Source: Streptococcus infantis
GTDB taxonomy: Bacteria; Bacillota; Bacilli; Lactobacillales; Streptococcaceae
Direction of reading: 5' to 3'
Length of the DNA: 64,000 nt
Assembly (NCBI RefSeq): GCF_019929575.1
Contig: NZ_JAHZPU010000004.1
Span: 34,792 to 98,791, forward strand
Numbering within the stretch: the stretch's first letter is position 1; the number at the start of each line of letters is the position of its first letter. The notes beneath the pieces are model-generated. The model was not told the DNA's origin. It saw only the letters and a list, made by a program, of their open reading frames with translations, and did not search any database. Position numbers and translations under genes: made by a program. This document shows positions 9,299-17,573 of this stretch, one piece after another.

Positions 9299-9404
9299 TC
9301 ACTGAGCGAACAAAGTGAGCTCATAAAAAGATAGTTATTGCCGTGGTGTGATTGCCAATCCATAGATTGGCAAGGGGCACAATTGAGACCTAGGCTCAAT
9401 TGTG
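9299..9404 (+). other. Structured yqeH-yhbY intergenic segment with consecutive perfect hairpins
   Basis: Two perfect hairpins sit four bases apart: 9352-9360 pairs with 9365-9373 (9 bp, CATA loop), and 9378-9387 pairs with 9395-9404 (10 bp, loop ACCTAGG). A weaker TCACT/AGTGA stem lies at 9299-9318. No T tract follows, so these are not typical terminators. They could be an mRNA processing or stability element inside the operon. Confidence 0.6.
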
Positions 9405-9502
9405 AGGTCAGGAAATCCATTTTTCAAAGATGCATTCTTTGGAAAATTAGTTCCGACCGTCCCTCACCACCTAAAATAACTATCAAAAAAGGAAGAAAGA
9501 AT

Positions 9503-9814
9503 ATGTCATTAACATCAAAACAACGTGCCTTCCTCAACAGCCAGGCACACACCCTCAAACCCATCATCCAAATCGGGAAAAATGGTCTCAACGACCAAAT
9601 CAAAACTAGCGTTCGCCAAGCTCTTGACGCGCGTGAATTGATCAAGGTTACTCTCTTGCAAAACACAGATGAGAATATCTATGAAGTAGCCGAAATCTTG
9701 GAAGAAGAAATCGGTGTGGACACAGTTCAAAAAATCGGACGCATCTTGATTTTGTATAAACAATCAAGCAAGAAAGAAAATCGCAAGATTTCTAAAAAAG
9801 TTAAAGAAATCTAA
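9503..9814 (+). CDS. yhbY: Ribosome assembly RNA-binding protein YhbY (CRM domain)
   Basis: YhbY is a single CRM-domain protein associated with pre-50S particles. The 103-residue protein contains the GxxG-type loop (QIGKNGL, near residue 23) and the conserved helix RQALDARELIKV. The C-terminal tail is basic (KKENRKISKKVKEI). The start at 9503 follows GGAAGAAAGA. An upstream in-frame extension to 9338 would run through the hairpins at 9352-9404 and is not part of the family. Its place between yqeH and nadD is standard for the cluster. Confidence 0.93.
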   Translation: MSLTSKQRAFLNSQAHTLKPIIQIGKNGLNDQIKTSVRQALDARELIKVTLLQNTDENIYEVAEILEEEIGVDTVQKIGRILILYKQSSKKENRKISKKVKEI

Positions 9815-9865
9815 GAACGATACTCCCAAAAGCTGTTTTTACAGAAAAGTAAAGGAGATTAACCT

Positions 9866-10495
9866 ATGGCAATCGAATTATTAACTCCCTTTACCAAAGT
9901 GGAGTTAGAGCCAGAAATCAAGGATAAAAAACGCAAACAAGTCGGTATTTTGGGTGGAAATTTTAACCCTGTTCACAACGCCCATCTTATCGTGGCGGAC
10001 CAAGTGCGCCAGCAGTTGGGATTGGATCAAGTTCTGCTCATGCCTGAATATCAACCGCCTCACGTAGACAAAAAGGAAACCATTTCTGAACACCACCGCC
10101 TCAAGATGCTTGAATTGGCAATTGACGGAATCGAAGGTTTAGCTATTGAGACCATTGAGCTAGAGCGTAAGGGGATTTCCTACACCTACGACACCATGAA
10201 GATTTTGACAGAGAAGAATCCAGATACAGATTATTACTTTATCATCGGTGCCGATATGGTAGACTATTTACCCAAATGGTATAGAATTGACGAATTGGTC
10301 GACCTCGTTCAGTTTGTAGGAGTTCAACGACCACGCTACAAGGCTGGGACTTCTTATCCAGTCATTTGGGTGGATGTGCCTCTCATGGATATTTCATCTA
10401 GTATGGTGCGTGACTTTATCGCTCAAGGACGAAAACCTAACTTTCTCTTGCCAAAGCCAGTGCTAGACTATATCGAGAAAGAAGGACTTTATTGA
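9866..10495 (+). CDS. nadD: Nicotinate-nucleotide adenylyltransferase NadD
   Basis: NadD adenylates nicotinic acid mononucleotide with ATP to deamido-NAD, an essential step of NAD synthesis. The 209-residue protein has about 24 N-terminal residues before the core [15 protein letters not shown]. The nucleotidyltransferase HxGH-type motif is HNAH (37-40). The second signature is SSSMVRD (ISSTxxR type) near the C-terminus. AAAGGAG precedes the ATG. Its stop codon overlaps the yqeK start by one base (TGATG), so translation is probably coupled. Confidence 0.96.
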   Translation: MAIELLTPFTKVELEPEIKDKKRKQVGILGGNFNPVHNAHLIVADQVRQQLGLDQVLLMPEYQPPHVDKKETISEHHRLKMLELAIDGIEGLAIETIELERKGISYTYDTMKILTEKNPDTDYYFIIGADMVDYLPKWYRIDELVDLVQFVGVQRPRYKAGTSYPVIWVDVPLMDISSSMVRDFIAQGRKPNFLLPKPVLDYIEKEGLY

Positions 10496-11088
10496 TGGCA
10501 TACCAGGACTATATCAACTGTTCCCGTGAGGAATTATTGAAAAAAATGGCAGAGCTTCTACCCGAGAAACGTTTGACCCATTGTTTGGGTGTAGAGCGCG
10601 CAGCCATTGAACTTGCAGAACGATATGGAGTGGATACCGATAAAGCAGGTTTGGCAGGTCTCTTACATGATTATGCTAAAAAGCTATCAGATCAAGAGTT
10701 TCTAGACTTGATCGACCGTTATCAGCTAGATCCTGACCTCAAAAACTGGGGCAATAATGTCTGGCATGGCATGGTTGGTATCTACAAGATTCAGGAAGAT
10801 TTGGATTTACAAGATTCTGAAATCCTACGAGCTATTGAAATTCATACAGTCGGAGCGAGTCAGATGACGGACCTTGACAAGGTTATCTACGTCGCAGACT
10901 ATATCGAGCACAATCGTGCCTTTCCAGGTGTGGATCAGGCGCGTGAGATTGCAAGTTTGTCACTCAATAAGGCAATAGCTTATGAAACAGCTCATACGGT
11001 GGAGCATTTGGCTCACCAAGGATTTCCCATCTATCCCCAAACCCTTGAAACCTATAACGCCTATGTGCACTATTTGAAAGAGGACTAA
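10495..11088 (+). CDS. yqeK: YqeK family HD-domain hydrolase
   Basis: YqeK proteins are HD-domain metal hydrolases; characterised firmicute members cleave diadenosine tetraphosphate symmetrically to ADP. The 197-residue protein shows the HD signature: His in [13 protein letters not shown] in LLHDYAKKL, His in WHGMVG, IHTVG and Asp in YVADYIE. I use the ATG at 10495 that overlaps the nadD stop; a TTG three bases upstream adds nothing. The next gene begins right after its stop codon. Confidence 0.9.
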   Translation: MAYQDYINCSREELLKKMAELLPEKRLTHCLGVERAAIELAERYGVDTDKAGLAGLLHDYAKKLSDQEFLDLIDRYQLDPDLKNWGNNVWHGMVGIYKIQEDLDLQDSEILRAIEIHTVGASQMTDLDKVIYVADYIEHNRAFPGVDQAREIASLSLNKAIAYETAHTVEHLAHQGFPIYPQTLETYNAYVHYLKED

Positions 11089-11589
11089 ATGAAGACGGCT
11101 TTTATAATCATTGATGTTCAGAATATTTTAGTGGAAACTGGGTTTCAGACAAAAAGTCTATTGGAAAAAATTTCTTATTTACAAAACCAGGCTAGAAGCA
11201 AGAATATCGAAATTATCTATGTTCAACATATTGAGAGCCCTGAAGCCCAAACATCAGAAGATTGGCAGTTATCTGAGTTTTTAAGTCGAAAACCTAATGA
11301 AAAGGTCTTTCAGAAGAAGTATAACAGTATTATCAAAGAAACTGGTTTAAAAGAATACTTGGATAAACAGGGGATTGAAAAATTAGTTTTATGTGGTATG
11401 CAGACAGAATATTGTGTGGATACCTCTGTCAAGGTTGCCTTTGAATATGGCTATCAGCTTATTATTCCAGAAGGAACTTGCACAACGTTTGATGGCGATG
11501 ACATTCCAGCAGAAACGATAAATGAATTTTATGAGGGCATTTGGGAGGGGCGCTTTGCAGATGTCCTAGATTACAAACATATTTTCTAG
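11089..11589 (+). CDS. Isochorismatase-like cysteine hydrolase
   Basis: This 166-residue alpha/beta protein belongs to the isochorismatase/nicotinamidase superfamily. The catalytic triad can be read as Asp in the first strand (FIIIDVQNIL), Lys in FQKKYNS and Cys in QTEYCVDTSVKVA. It starts directly after yqeK, twelve bases before rsfS. Its position beside nadD invites the idea of a nicotinamide-related amidase, but the metal-binding residues of true PncA are not clear here, so the substrate is open. Confidence 0.85.
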   Translation: MKTAFIIIDVQNILVETGFQTKSLLEKISYLQNQARSKNIEIIYVQHIESPEAQTSEDWQLSEFLSRKPNEKVFQKKYNSIIKETGLKEYLDKQGIEKLVLCGMQTEYCVDTSVKVAFEYGYQLIIPEGTCTTFDGDDIPAETINEFYEGIWEGRFADVLDYKHIF

Positions 11590-11601
11590 AAAGAGGATTA
11601 A

Positions 11602-11955
<354 letters not shown>

Positions 11956-11961
11956 AAGATG

Positions 11962-11989
11962 AACTCAGTTGTAATCAACTGGGTTTTAT
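11962..11989 (+). terminator. Intrinsic terminator after rsfS
   Basis: Arms 11962-11971 and 11976-11985 form a 10-bp stem with one G-T pair around TAAT, followed by a short T run. Read-through into yqeM is plausible because no clear promoter lies between. Confidence 0.7.
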
Positions 11990-12059
11990 TTGCTTATGTT
12001 AGAAGAAAATTGTTAGAAAGGTAAGGGCTAGTGGTGTTTACCATGGGGCTCTTGGTATC

Positions 12060-12806
12060 ATGATTATGGCAACTTATGAAACTTTTGCGGCGGTCTATGA
12101 TGCGGTTATGGATGATAGTTTATACGACAAATGGACGGACTTTTCTCTGCGTCATTTACCTAAAACCAAGGACAGAAAGAAACTATTGGAGCTTGCTTGT
12201 GGAACAGGAATTCAATCAGTGCGCTTCTCTCAGGCTGGTTTTGATGTGACTGGACTTGATTTGAGTGCGGATATGTTGAAGATTGCCGAAAAGAGAGCGG
12301 CTTCAGCCAAGCAAAAGATTGATTTCATTGAAGGCAATATGCTGGATTTATCCAAGGCTGGTCAATACGACTTTGTCACGTGTTACTCGGACTCAATCTG
12401 TTACATGCAGGATGAAGTGGAAGTTGGGGACGTTTTTAAAGAAGTCTATAATGCCCTCAATGAAGATGGTGTTTTTATCTTTGATGTGCATTCGACTTAC
12501 CAGACAGATGAGGTCTTCCCAGGTTATTCCTACCATGAAAACGCCGAAGACTTTGCCATGCTCTGGGATACCTATGAAGATGAAGCCCCTCACTCCATCG
12601 TGCATGAACTGACCTTCTTTGTCAAGGAGGCAGATAGTTCCTTTAGCCGTCATGATGAGGTACATGAGGAGCGAACCTACGAAGTCTTGACCTATGATAT
12701 TTTGTTAGAACAAGCTGGTTTTAAGTCCTTCAAACTCTTTGCGGACTTTGAAGACAAGGAACCAACAGAAACCAGTACCCGTTGGTTTTTCGTCGCTCAG
12801 AAGTAG
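12060..12806 (+). CDS. Class I SAM-dependent methyltransferase (YqeM-like)
   Basis: This 248-residue Rossmann-fold methyltransferase carries motif I LLELACGTGIQSVRF and motif II-like VTGLDLSADML, then IEGNMLD and VTCYSDSICYM. It resembles the YqeM protein that accompanies yqeK and rsfS in firmicutes; the methyl acceptor is unknown. ATGs at 12060 and 12066 are both possible (the second gives MATYETF); neither has a strong Shine-Dalgarno. It ends nine bases before tmcAL. Confidence 0.85.
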   Translation: MIMATYETFAAVYDAVMDDSLYDKWTDFSLRHLPKTKDRKKLLELACGTGIQSVRFSQAGFDVTGLDLSADMLKIAEKRAASAKQKIDFIEGNMLDLSKAGQYDFVTCYSDSICYMQDEVEVGDVFKEVYNALNEDGVFIFDVHSTYQTDEVFPGYSYHENAEDFAMLWDTYEDEAPHSIVHELTFFVKEADSSFSRHDEVHEERTYEVLTYDILLEQAGFKSFKLFADFEDKEPTETSTRWFFVAQK

Positions 12807-12815
12807 GAGATTTCC

Positions 12816-13913
12816 ATGACCATTACAGGTATCATCGCGGAGTTCAATCCCTTTCATAATGGCCACAAATACCTACTGGAACAGGCAGAGGGACTGAAAA
12901 TCGTTGCCATGTCTGGGAATTTCATGCAGCGTGGGGAGCCTGCTATCGTGGATAAGTGGACACGGGCTCAGATGGCGCTGGAAAATGGGGCGGACTTAGT
13001 GGTAGAATTGCCCTTTTTAGTCAGTGTCCAAGCAGCGGACTTCTTTGGACAAGGAGCAGTAGATATTTTGGCACGGTTGGGGATTGATAGCCTAGCTTTT
13101 GGGACAGAGGAAGTTCTGGATTACCAGAAAATTGCTGACTTATACACAGAGAAAGGTGCTGAGATGGAGAAATTTGTGGATAACTTATCTGATTCTCTTT
13201 CTTACCCTCAGAAAACGCAAGCTATGTGGAAGGAATTTGCAGGTCTTGATTTTTCAGGCAATACGCCTAATCATGTCCTTGCTCTCGCTTATGCCAAGGC
13301 GGTTGCAGGACGAAACATCAGACTTCATCCGATTCAGCGTCAAGGAGCCGGCTATCATTCTGTGAACAAAGATGTAGACTTTGCCTCGGCCACAGCTCTC
13401 CGTCAGCACCAAAGTGATAAAGATTTCTTAGAACGCTTTATGCCTTCTGTTAACCTTTTTGAGCAGGTCAGTAAGGTGAGCTGGGATGACTATTTTCCTT
13501 TGCTCCGATATCAAATCTTGTCAAATTCCGACCTAACCACCATCTATCAGGTCAATCAAGAAATGGCTGTACGCATCAAGGATGCCATCAAGACAGCCCG
13601 GTCTGTTGACGAATTGGTCGAAGCGGTTGCCACCAAGCGGTACACCAAGGCGCGTGTACGTCGTTTATTGACTTATATCTTGGTACAAGCCAGAGAATGT
13701 GCCTTGCCAGAAGCTATTCATATCCTTGGATTTACCGAAAAAGGCAGGCAACATCTCAAGTCTCTGAAAGAGCAGGTTAATCTAGTTAGCCGAATCGGTA
13801 AAGAGCCCTGGGATGCCATGACTCAAAAGGCAGACCAAATTTATCAACTGGGAGACCCAAGTATCGCAGAACAAAATTTTGGTCGAGTGCCAATTAAAAT
13901 CGAATCAAACTGA
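12816..13913 (+). CDS. tmcAL: tRNA(Met) cytidine acetate ligase TmcAL-like nucleotidyltransferase
   Basis: TmcAL activates acetate with ATP to acetylate the wobble cytidine of elongator tRNA(Met). The 365-residue protein begins [16 protein letters not shown] with the HxGH-type motif HNGH (14-17). It continues with [15 protein letters not shown] and [14 protein letters not shown], which are diagnostic for the YlbM/TmcAL family. AGGAGATTTCC precedes the ATG. It closes the cluster and is followed by the terminator at 13913-13938. The enzymatic role is known from Bacillus; here it is inferred from family membership. Confidence 0.88.
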   Translation: MTITGIIAEFNPFHNGHKYLLEQAEGLKIVAMSGNFMQRGEPAIVDKWTRAQMALENGADLVVELPFLVSVQAADFFGQGAVDILARLGIDSLAFGTEEVLDYQKIADLYTEKGAEMEKFVDNLSDSLSYPQKTQAMWKEFAGLDFSGNTPNHVLALAYAKAVAGRNIRLHPIQRQGAGYHSVNKDVDFASATALRQHQSDKDFLERFMPSVNLFEQVSKVSWDDYFPLLRYQILSNSDLTTIYQVNQEMAVRIKDAIKTARSVDELVEAVATKRYTKARVRRLLTYILVQARECALPEAIHILGFTEKGRQHLKSLKEQVNLVSRIGKEPWDAMTQKADQIYQLGDPSIAEQNFGRVPIKIESN

Positions 13914-13938
13914 GTCTACTTTGAGGTAGGCTTTTTTA
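13913..13938 (+). terminator. Intrinsic terminator after tmcAL
   Basis: AGTCTAC (13913-13919) pairs with GTAGGCT (13926-13932), with one G-T pair, and a run of T follows. It begins at the last base of the tmcAL stop codon. Confidence 0.75.
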
Positions 13939-13973
13939 GTTTATTTCGAATAAATAGATAGAAAAAGAAAAAT

Positions 13974-13983
13974 CTTGTACAAG
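13974..13983. promoter_or_regulatory. Candidate YefM operator (TGTACA palindrome)
   Basis: CTTGTACAAG is a perfect 10-bp palindrome with the TGTACA core known from the E. coli yefM-yoeB operator. It ends four bases before the -35 hexamer of the yefM promoter, a good position for autorepression. Confidence 0.6.
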
Positions 13984-13986
13984 TTC

Positions 13987-14015
13987 CTGACAATTTTATT
14001 CTTTTCGTGTATAAT
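13987..14015 (+). promoter_or_regulatory. yefM-yoeB promoter
   Basis: CTGACA (13987-13992) and TATAAT (14010-14015) are 17 bases apart, about 30 bases before the yefM start. This is one of the best sigma-A promoters in the window. Confidence 0.8.
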
Positions 14016-14045
14016 AATGGAATAGAGGTAAAACGAGGTATGGTT

Positions 14046-14300
14046 ATGGAAGCAGTTCTTTACTCAACATTCCGAAATCATTTGAAGGACTATATGAAGA
14101 AGGTAAACGATGAGTTTGAACCTTTGACTGTGGTCAACAAAAATCCTGACGAAGACATTGTCGTCCTTTCAAAGAGTGAGTGGGATAGTATTCAAGAAAC
14201 CTTGAGAATTGCTCAGAATAAGGAGCTTTCTGACAAGGTCTTGCGAGGAATGTCCCAAGTTCGTGCAGGACATACTCAGGTGCATGTGATAGAGGAGTGA
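14046..14300 (+). CDS. yefM: Antitoxin YefM (Phd/YefM family)
   Basis: YefM neutralises the YoeB RNase and represses its own operon. The 84-residue protein begins MEAVLYSTFRNHL and has the Phd/YefM DNA-binding fold (STFRNHLKDYM, VVNKN, DIVVLSKSEWDSIQETL). A shorter acidic/His tail (HTQVHVIEE) is the expected toxin-binding part. GAGG lies seven bases before the ATG at 14046; the in-frame ATG at 14040 is too close to it. It is followed by yoeB after three bases. Confidence 0.93.
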   Translation: MEAVLYSTFRNHLKDYMKKVNDEFEPLTVVNKNPDEDIVVLSKSEWDSIQETLRIAQNKELSDKVLRGMSQVRAGHTQVHVIEE

Positions 14301-14303
14301 TGG

Positions 14304-14558
14304 ATGCTACTCAAGTTTACAGAAGATGCCTGGGCGGATTATTGCTACTGGCAAACTCAAGACAAGAAAATGCTAAAAAGAATCAACAAACTAATTAAGG
14401 ATATTCAACGCGATCCTTTCACAGGCATAGGGAAACCAGAGCCACTCAAATACGATTACCAAGGAGCGTGGTCACGTCGTATTGATGCAGAAAATCGCAT
14501 CATCTATATGATGGATGGTGATAGCGTCGCTTTCTTGTCCTTTAAAGATCACTACTAA
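14304..14558 (+). CDS. yoeB: mRNA interferase toxin YoeB
   Basis: YoeB is a RelE-fold RNase that cuts mRNA in the ribosomal A site. At 84 residues it matches the E. coli toxin in length. The catalytic residues fall at the same numbers: Glu46 in KPEPLKY, Arg65 in ENRIIY, and the terminal His83-Tyr84. All active-site residues are present, so the toxin is probably functional. A terminator follows directly. Confidence 0.95.
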   Translation: MLLKFTEDAWADYCYWQTQDKKMLKRINKLIKDIQRDPFTGIGKPEPLKYDYQGAWSRRIDAENRIIYMMDGDSVAFLSFKDHY

Positions 14559-14584
14559 GTCCACTGAGAGGTGGACTTTTTCTA
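14557..14584 (+). terminator. Intrinsic terminator after yoeB
   Basis: AAGTCCAC (14557-14564) pairs with GTGGACTT (14571-14578), with a TGAGAG loop and a T tract. The stem starts within the yoeB stop codon. Confidence 0.85.
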
Positions 14585-14695
14585 ATTTGTGTGTAAAAAA
14601 ATCTTTAAAAATTTAATTAGTAACAATACCCTAGTTTATTAGGAAAAATAAGGATTTTTAGCCTTGAAATGACCAAAACAACTTCAAATTAAGGT

Positions 14696-14724
14696 TTGTT
14701 AAAAATGATTTTTTATGGTAGAAT
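14696..14724 (+). promoter_or_regulatory. rny promoter
   Basis: TTGTTA (14696-14701), a 17-base spacer and TAGAAT (14719-14724) preceded by TGG form a strong extended promoter. The leader to the ATG at 14774 is about 45 bases. Confidence 0.75.
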
Positions 14725-14773
14725 GTATAAGAATGCATATCATTCGGATAAACAAATAAATTGAGGTAAAAAC

Positions 14774-16387
14774 ATGGAAATTATGGCGATTGTTATCGTT
14801 GTTTTTGCCGTCATCATTGGTTTAGTCATTGGATATGTCAGCATCTCAGTCAAGATGAAATCATCACAAGAGGCTGCGGAGTTGATGCTTTTAAATGCTG
14901 AACAAGAAGCAACTAATTTACGAGGACAAGCAGAGCGCGAAGCGGATTTATTACTCAATGAAGCTAAGAGCGAAAGCAAGTCTCTTAAAAAAGAAGCACT
15001 ATTGGAGGCTAAAGAGGAAGCCAGAAAATACCGTGAAGAAGTGGACGCTGAATTTAAGTCAGAACGTCAAGAACTCAAGCAAATCGAAAGTCGTTTGACC
15101 GAACGTGCTAGCAGTCTTGATCGTAAAGATGATAATTTAACGAACAAAGAAAAAACACTTGAACAAAAAGAACAAAGTATTTCTGATAGAGCAAAAAACC
15201 TTGATGTACGTGAAGAACAACTAGAAGAAATTGAGAAACAAAAGCAAGCTGAACTAGAGCGTATCGGAACTCTGACTCAGTCGGAAGCAAAAGACATTAT
15301 CTTGGCTCAGACAGAGGACAACTTGACTAAGGAAATTGCTAGTCGCATTCGTGAGGCTGAGCAAGAAGTTAAGGAACGTTCAGACAAATTGGCTAAGGAT
15401 ATCTTGTCTCAAGCCATGCAGAGAATTGCTGGTGAGTATGTAGCTGAGTCTACCAATTCTACAGTTCATCTGCCTGATGATACCATGAAAGGTCGTATCA
15501 TTGGTCGTGAAGGACGTAATATCCGTACTTTTGAAAGTTTGACAGGGGTTGATGTTATCATTGATGATACGCCCGAAGTGGTAACCTTGTCAGGTTTTGA
15601 TCCTATCCGTCGCGAGATTGCCCGTATGACGATGGAAACCTTGCTTAAGGATGGTCGTATTCACCCGGCTCGTATCGAAGAGTTGGTTGAGAAAAATCGT
15701 CAAGAGATCGATAACAAGATTCGTGAATATGGTGAAGCTGCAGCCTATGAAATTGGTGCACCGAACCTTCACCCAGACTTGATGAAGATCATGGGTCGCT
15801 TGCAGTTCCGTACGTCATACGGACAAAATGTCTTGCGTCATTCGATTGAAGTGGCTGAGTTGGCTGGTATCATGGCTAGCGAACTTGGTGAAAATGCTAC
15901 CCTTGCTCGTCGCGCGGGATTCCTTCACGATATTGGTAAAGCCATTGACCGTGAGGTAGAGGGTAGCCACGTTGAGATTGGTACTGAATTAGCGCGCAAG
16001 TACAAGGAACACCCAGTTGTGATCAATACCATCGCTAGTCACCACGGTGATGTAGAACCTGAGAGTGTGATTGCAGTTATCGTTGCCGCGGCGGATGCCT
16101 TGAGTGCTGCCCGTCCAGGAGCTCGTAGCGAATCACTTGAAAGCTACATCAAACGTCTCCATGATTTAGAGGAAATCGCTAATAGCTTTGAAGGTGTTCA
16201 AAATAGCTTTGCCCTTCAAGCTGGTCGCGAAATCCGCATTATGGTAAATCCAGGTCAAATCAAAGATGACAAGGTCACAATCTTGGCTCATAAAGTTCGT
16301 GAGAAAATCGAAAACAATCTCGATTACCCAGGAAATATCAAGGTAACCGTGATTCGTGAATTTCGTGCAGTTGATTATGCAAAATAA
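14774..16387 (+). CDS. rny: Ribonuclease Y
   Basis: RNase Y is the membrane-anchored endoribonuclease that starts bulk mRNA decay in firmicutes. The 537-residue protein has an N-terminal membrane helix (about 5-25), a long charged coiled coil (30-200, rich in Glu, Lys and Gln), and a KH domain with [15 protein letters not shown]. The HD domain carries [10 protein letters not shown] and [10 protein letters not shown]. The ATG at 14774 gives [10 protein letters not shown]; an alternative at 14783 would also keep the anchor. It is transcribed alone, with a terminator hairpin at 16395-16422. Confidence 0.96.
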   Translation: MEIMAIVIVVFAVIIGLVIGYVSISVKMKSSQEAAELMLLNAEQEATNLRGQAEREADLLLNEAKSESKSLKKEALLEAKEEARKYREEVDAEFKSERQELKQIESRLTERASSLDRKDDNLTNKEKTLEQKEQSISDRAKNLDVREEQLEEIEKQKQAELERIGTLTQSEAKDIILAQTEDNLTKEIASRIREAEQEVKERSDKLAKDILSQAMQRIAGEYVAESTNSTVHLPDDTMKGRIIGREGRNIRTFESLTGVDVIIDDTPEVVTLSGFDPIRREIARMTMETLLKDGRIHPARIEELVEKNRQEIDNKIREYGEAAAYEIGAPNLHPDLMKIMGRLQFRTSYGQNVLRHSIEVAELAGIMASELGENATLARRAGFLHDIGKAIDREVEGSHVEIGTELARKYKEHPVVINTIASHHGDVEPESVIAVIVAAADALSAARPGARSESLESYIKRLHDLEEIANSFEGVQNSFALQAGREIRIMVNPGQIKDDKVTILAHKVREKIENNLDYPGNIKVTVIREFRAVDYAK

Positions 16388-16394
16388 ATAAGAA

Positions 16395-16422
16395 AGAGCA
16401 GTTGAAAAATTACTGCTTTTTT
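16395..16422 (+). terminator. Intrinsic terminator after rny
   Basis: AGCAGT (16397-16402) pairs with ACTGCT (16412-16417), extended by A/T pairs, and a run of six T follows. The nine-base loop makes it of moderate strength. Confidence 0.7.
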
Positions 16423-16466
16423 GTTACACTAGATAGAAAGATTGTAGCGAGCAGAAATGGCTTTAG

Positions 16467-17150
<684 letters not shown>

Positions 17151-17174
17151 ACTATAGAAAACAGGTACAAACAA

Positions 17175-17489
17175 ATGATGCTTAAACCCTCTATCGATAC
17201 CTTGCTTGATAAGGTACCATCAAAATATTCACTCGTAATCTTGGAAGCAAAACGTGCTCACGAATTAGAAGCTGGAGCACCTCCAACTCAAGAATTTAAA
17301 TCTGAAAAATCAACTCTTCGTGCTTTAGAAGAAATTGAATCAGGGAATGTAACCATCCACCCAGATCCAGAAGGAAAACGCGAAGCTGTTCGTCGTCGTA
17401 TCGAAGAAGAAAGACGATTGAAAGAAGAAGAAGAAAAGAAAATCAAAGAGCAAATCGCGAAAGAAAAAGAAGAAGGTGAAAAAATTTAA
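17175..17489 (+). CDS. rpoZ: RNA polymerase omega subunit
   Basis: Omega helps RNA polymerase assembly by clamping beta-prime. The 104-residue protein starts [20 protein letters not shown] and has the conserved KRAHEL helix. A charged coiled-coil tail ([17 protein letters not shown]) is longer than in E. coli omega (91) but normal for streptococci. Two adjacent ATGs (17175 and 17178) are possible starts. It lies 24 bases after gmk. Confidence 0.94.
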   Translation: MMLKPSIDTLLDKVPSKYSLVILEAKRAHELEAGAPPTQEFKSEKSTLRALEEIESGNVTIHPDPEGKREAVRRRIEEERRLKEEEEKKIKEQIAKEKEEGEKI

Positions 17490-17573
17490 GGTTGGGGGGA
17501 CTCAATCTTATTTTTTCTATTGCAAGAATACTCACTCAAATGAAACGATTTAAGAAGAGAAGGAGGTGAGGAT

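Noticed and set aside
9338..9502. Upstream extension of yhbY
   Set aside because: It would translate through the perfect hairpins at 9352-9404 and does not match the family; the ATG at 9503 has a ribosome binding site.
14007..14045. GTG start at 14007 or ATG at 14040 for yefM
   Set aside because: The GTG overlaps the -10 of the promoter, and the ATG at 14040 is one base from the GAGG; 14046 gives the normal 84-residue antitoxin.
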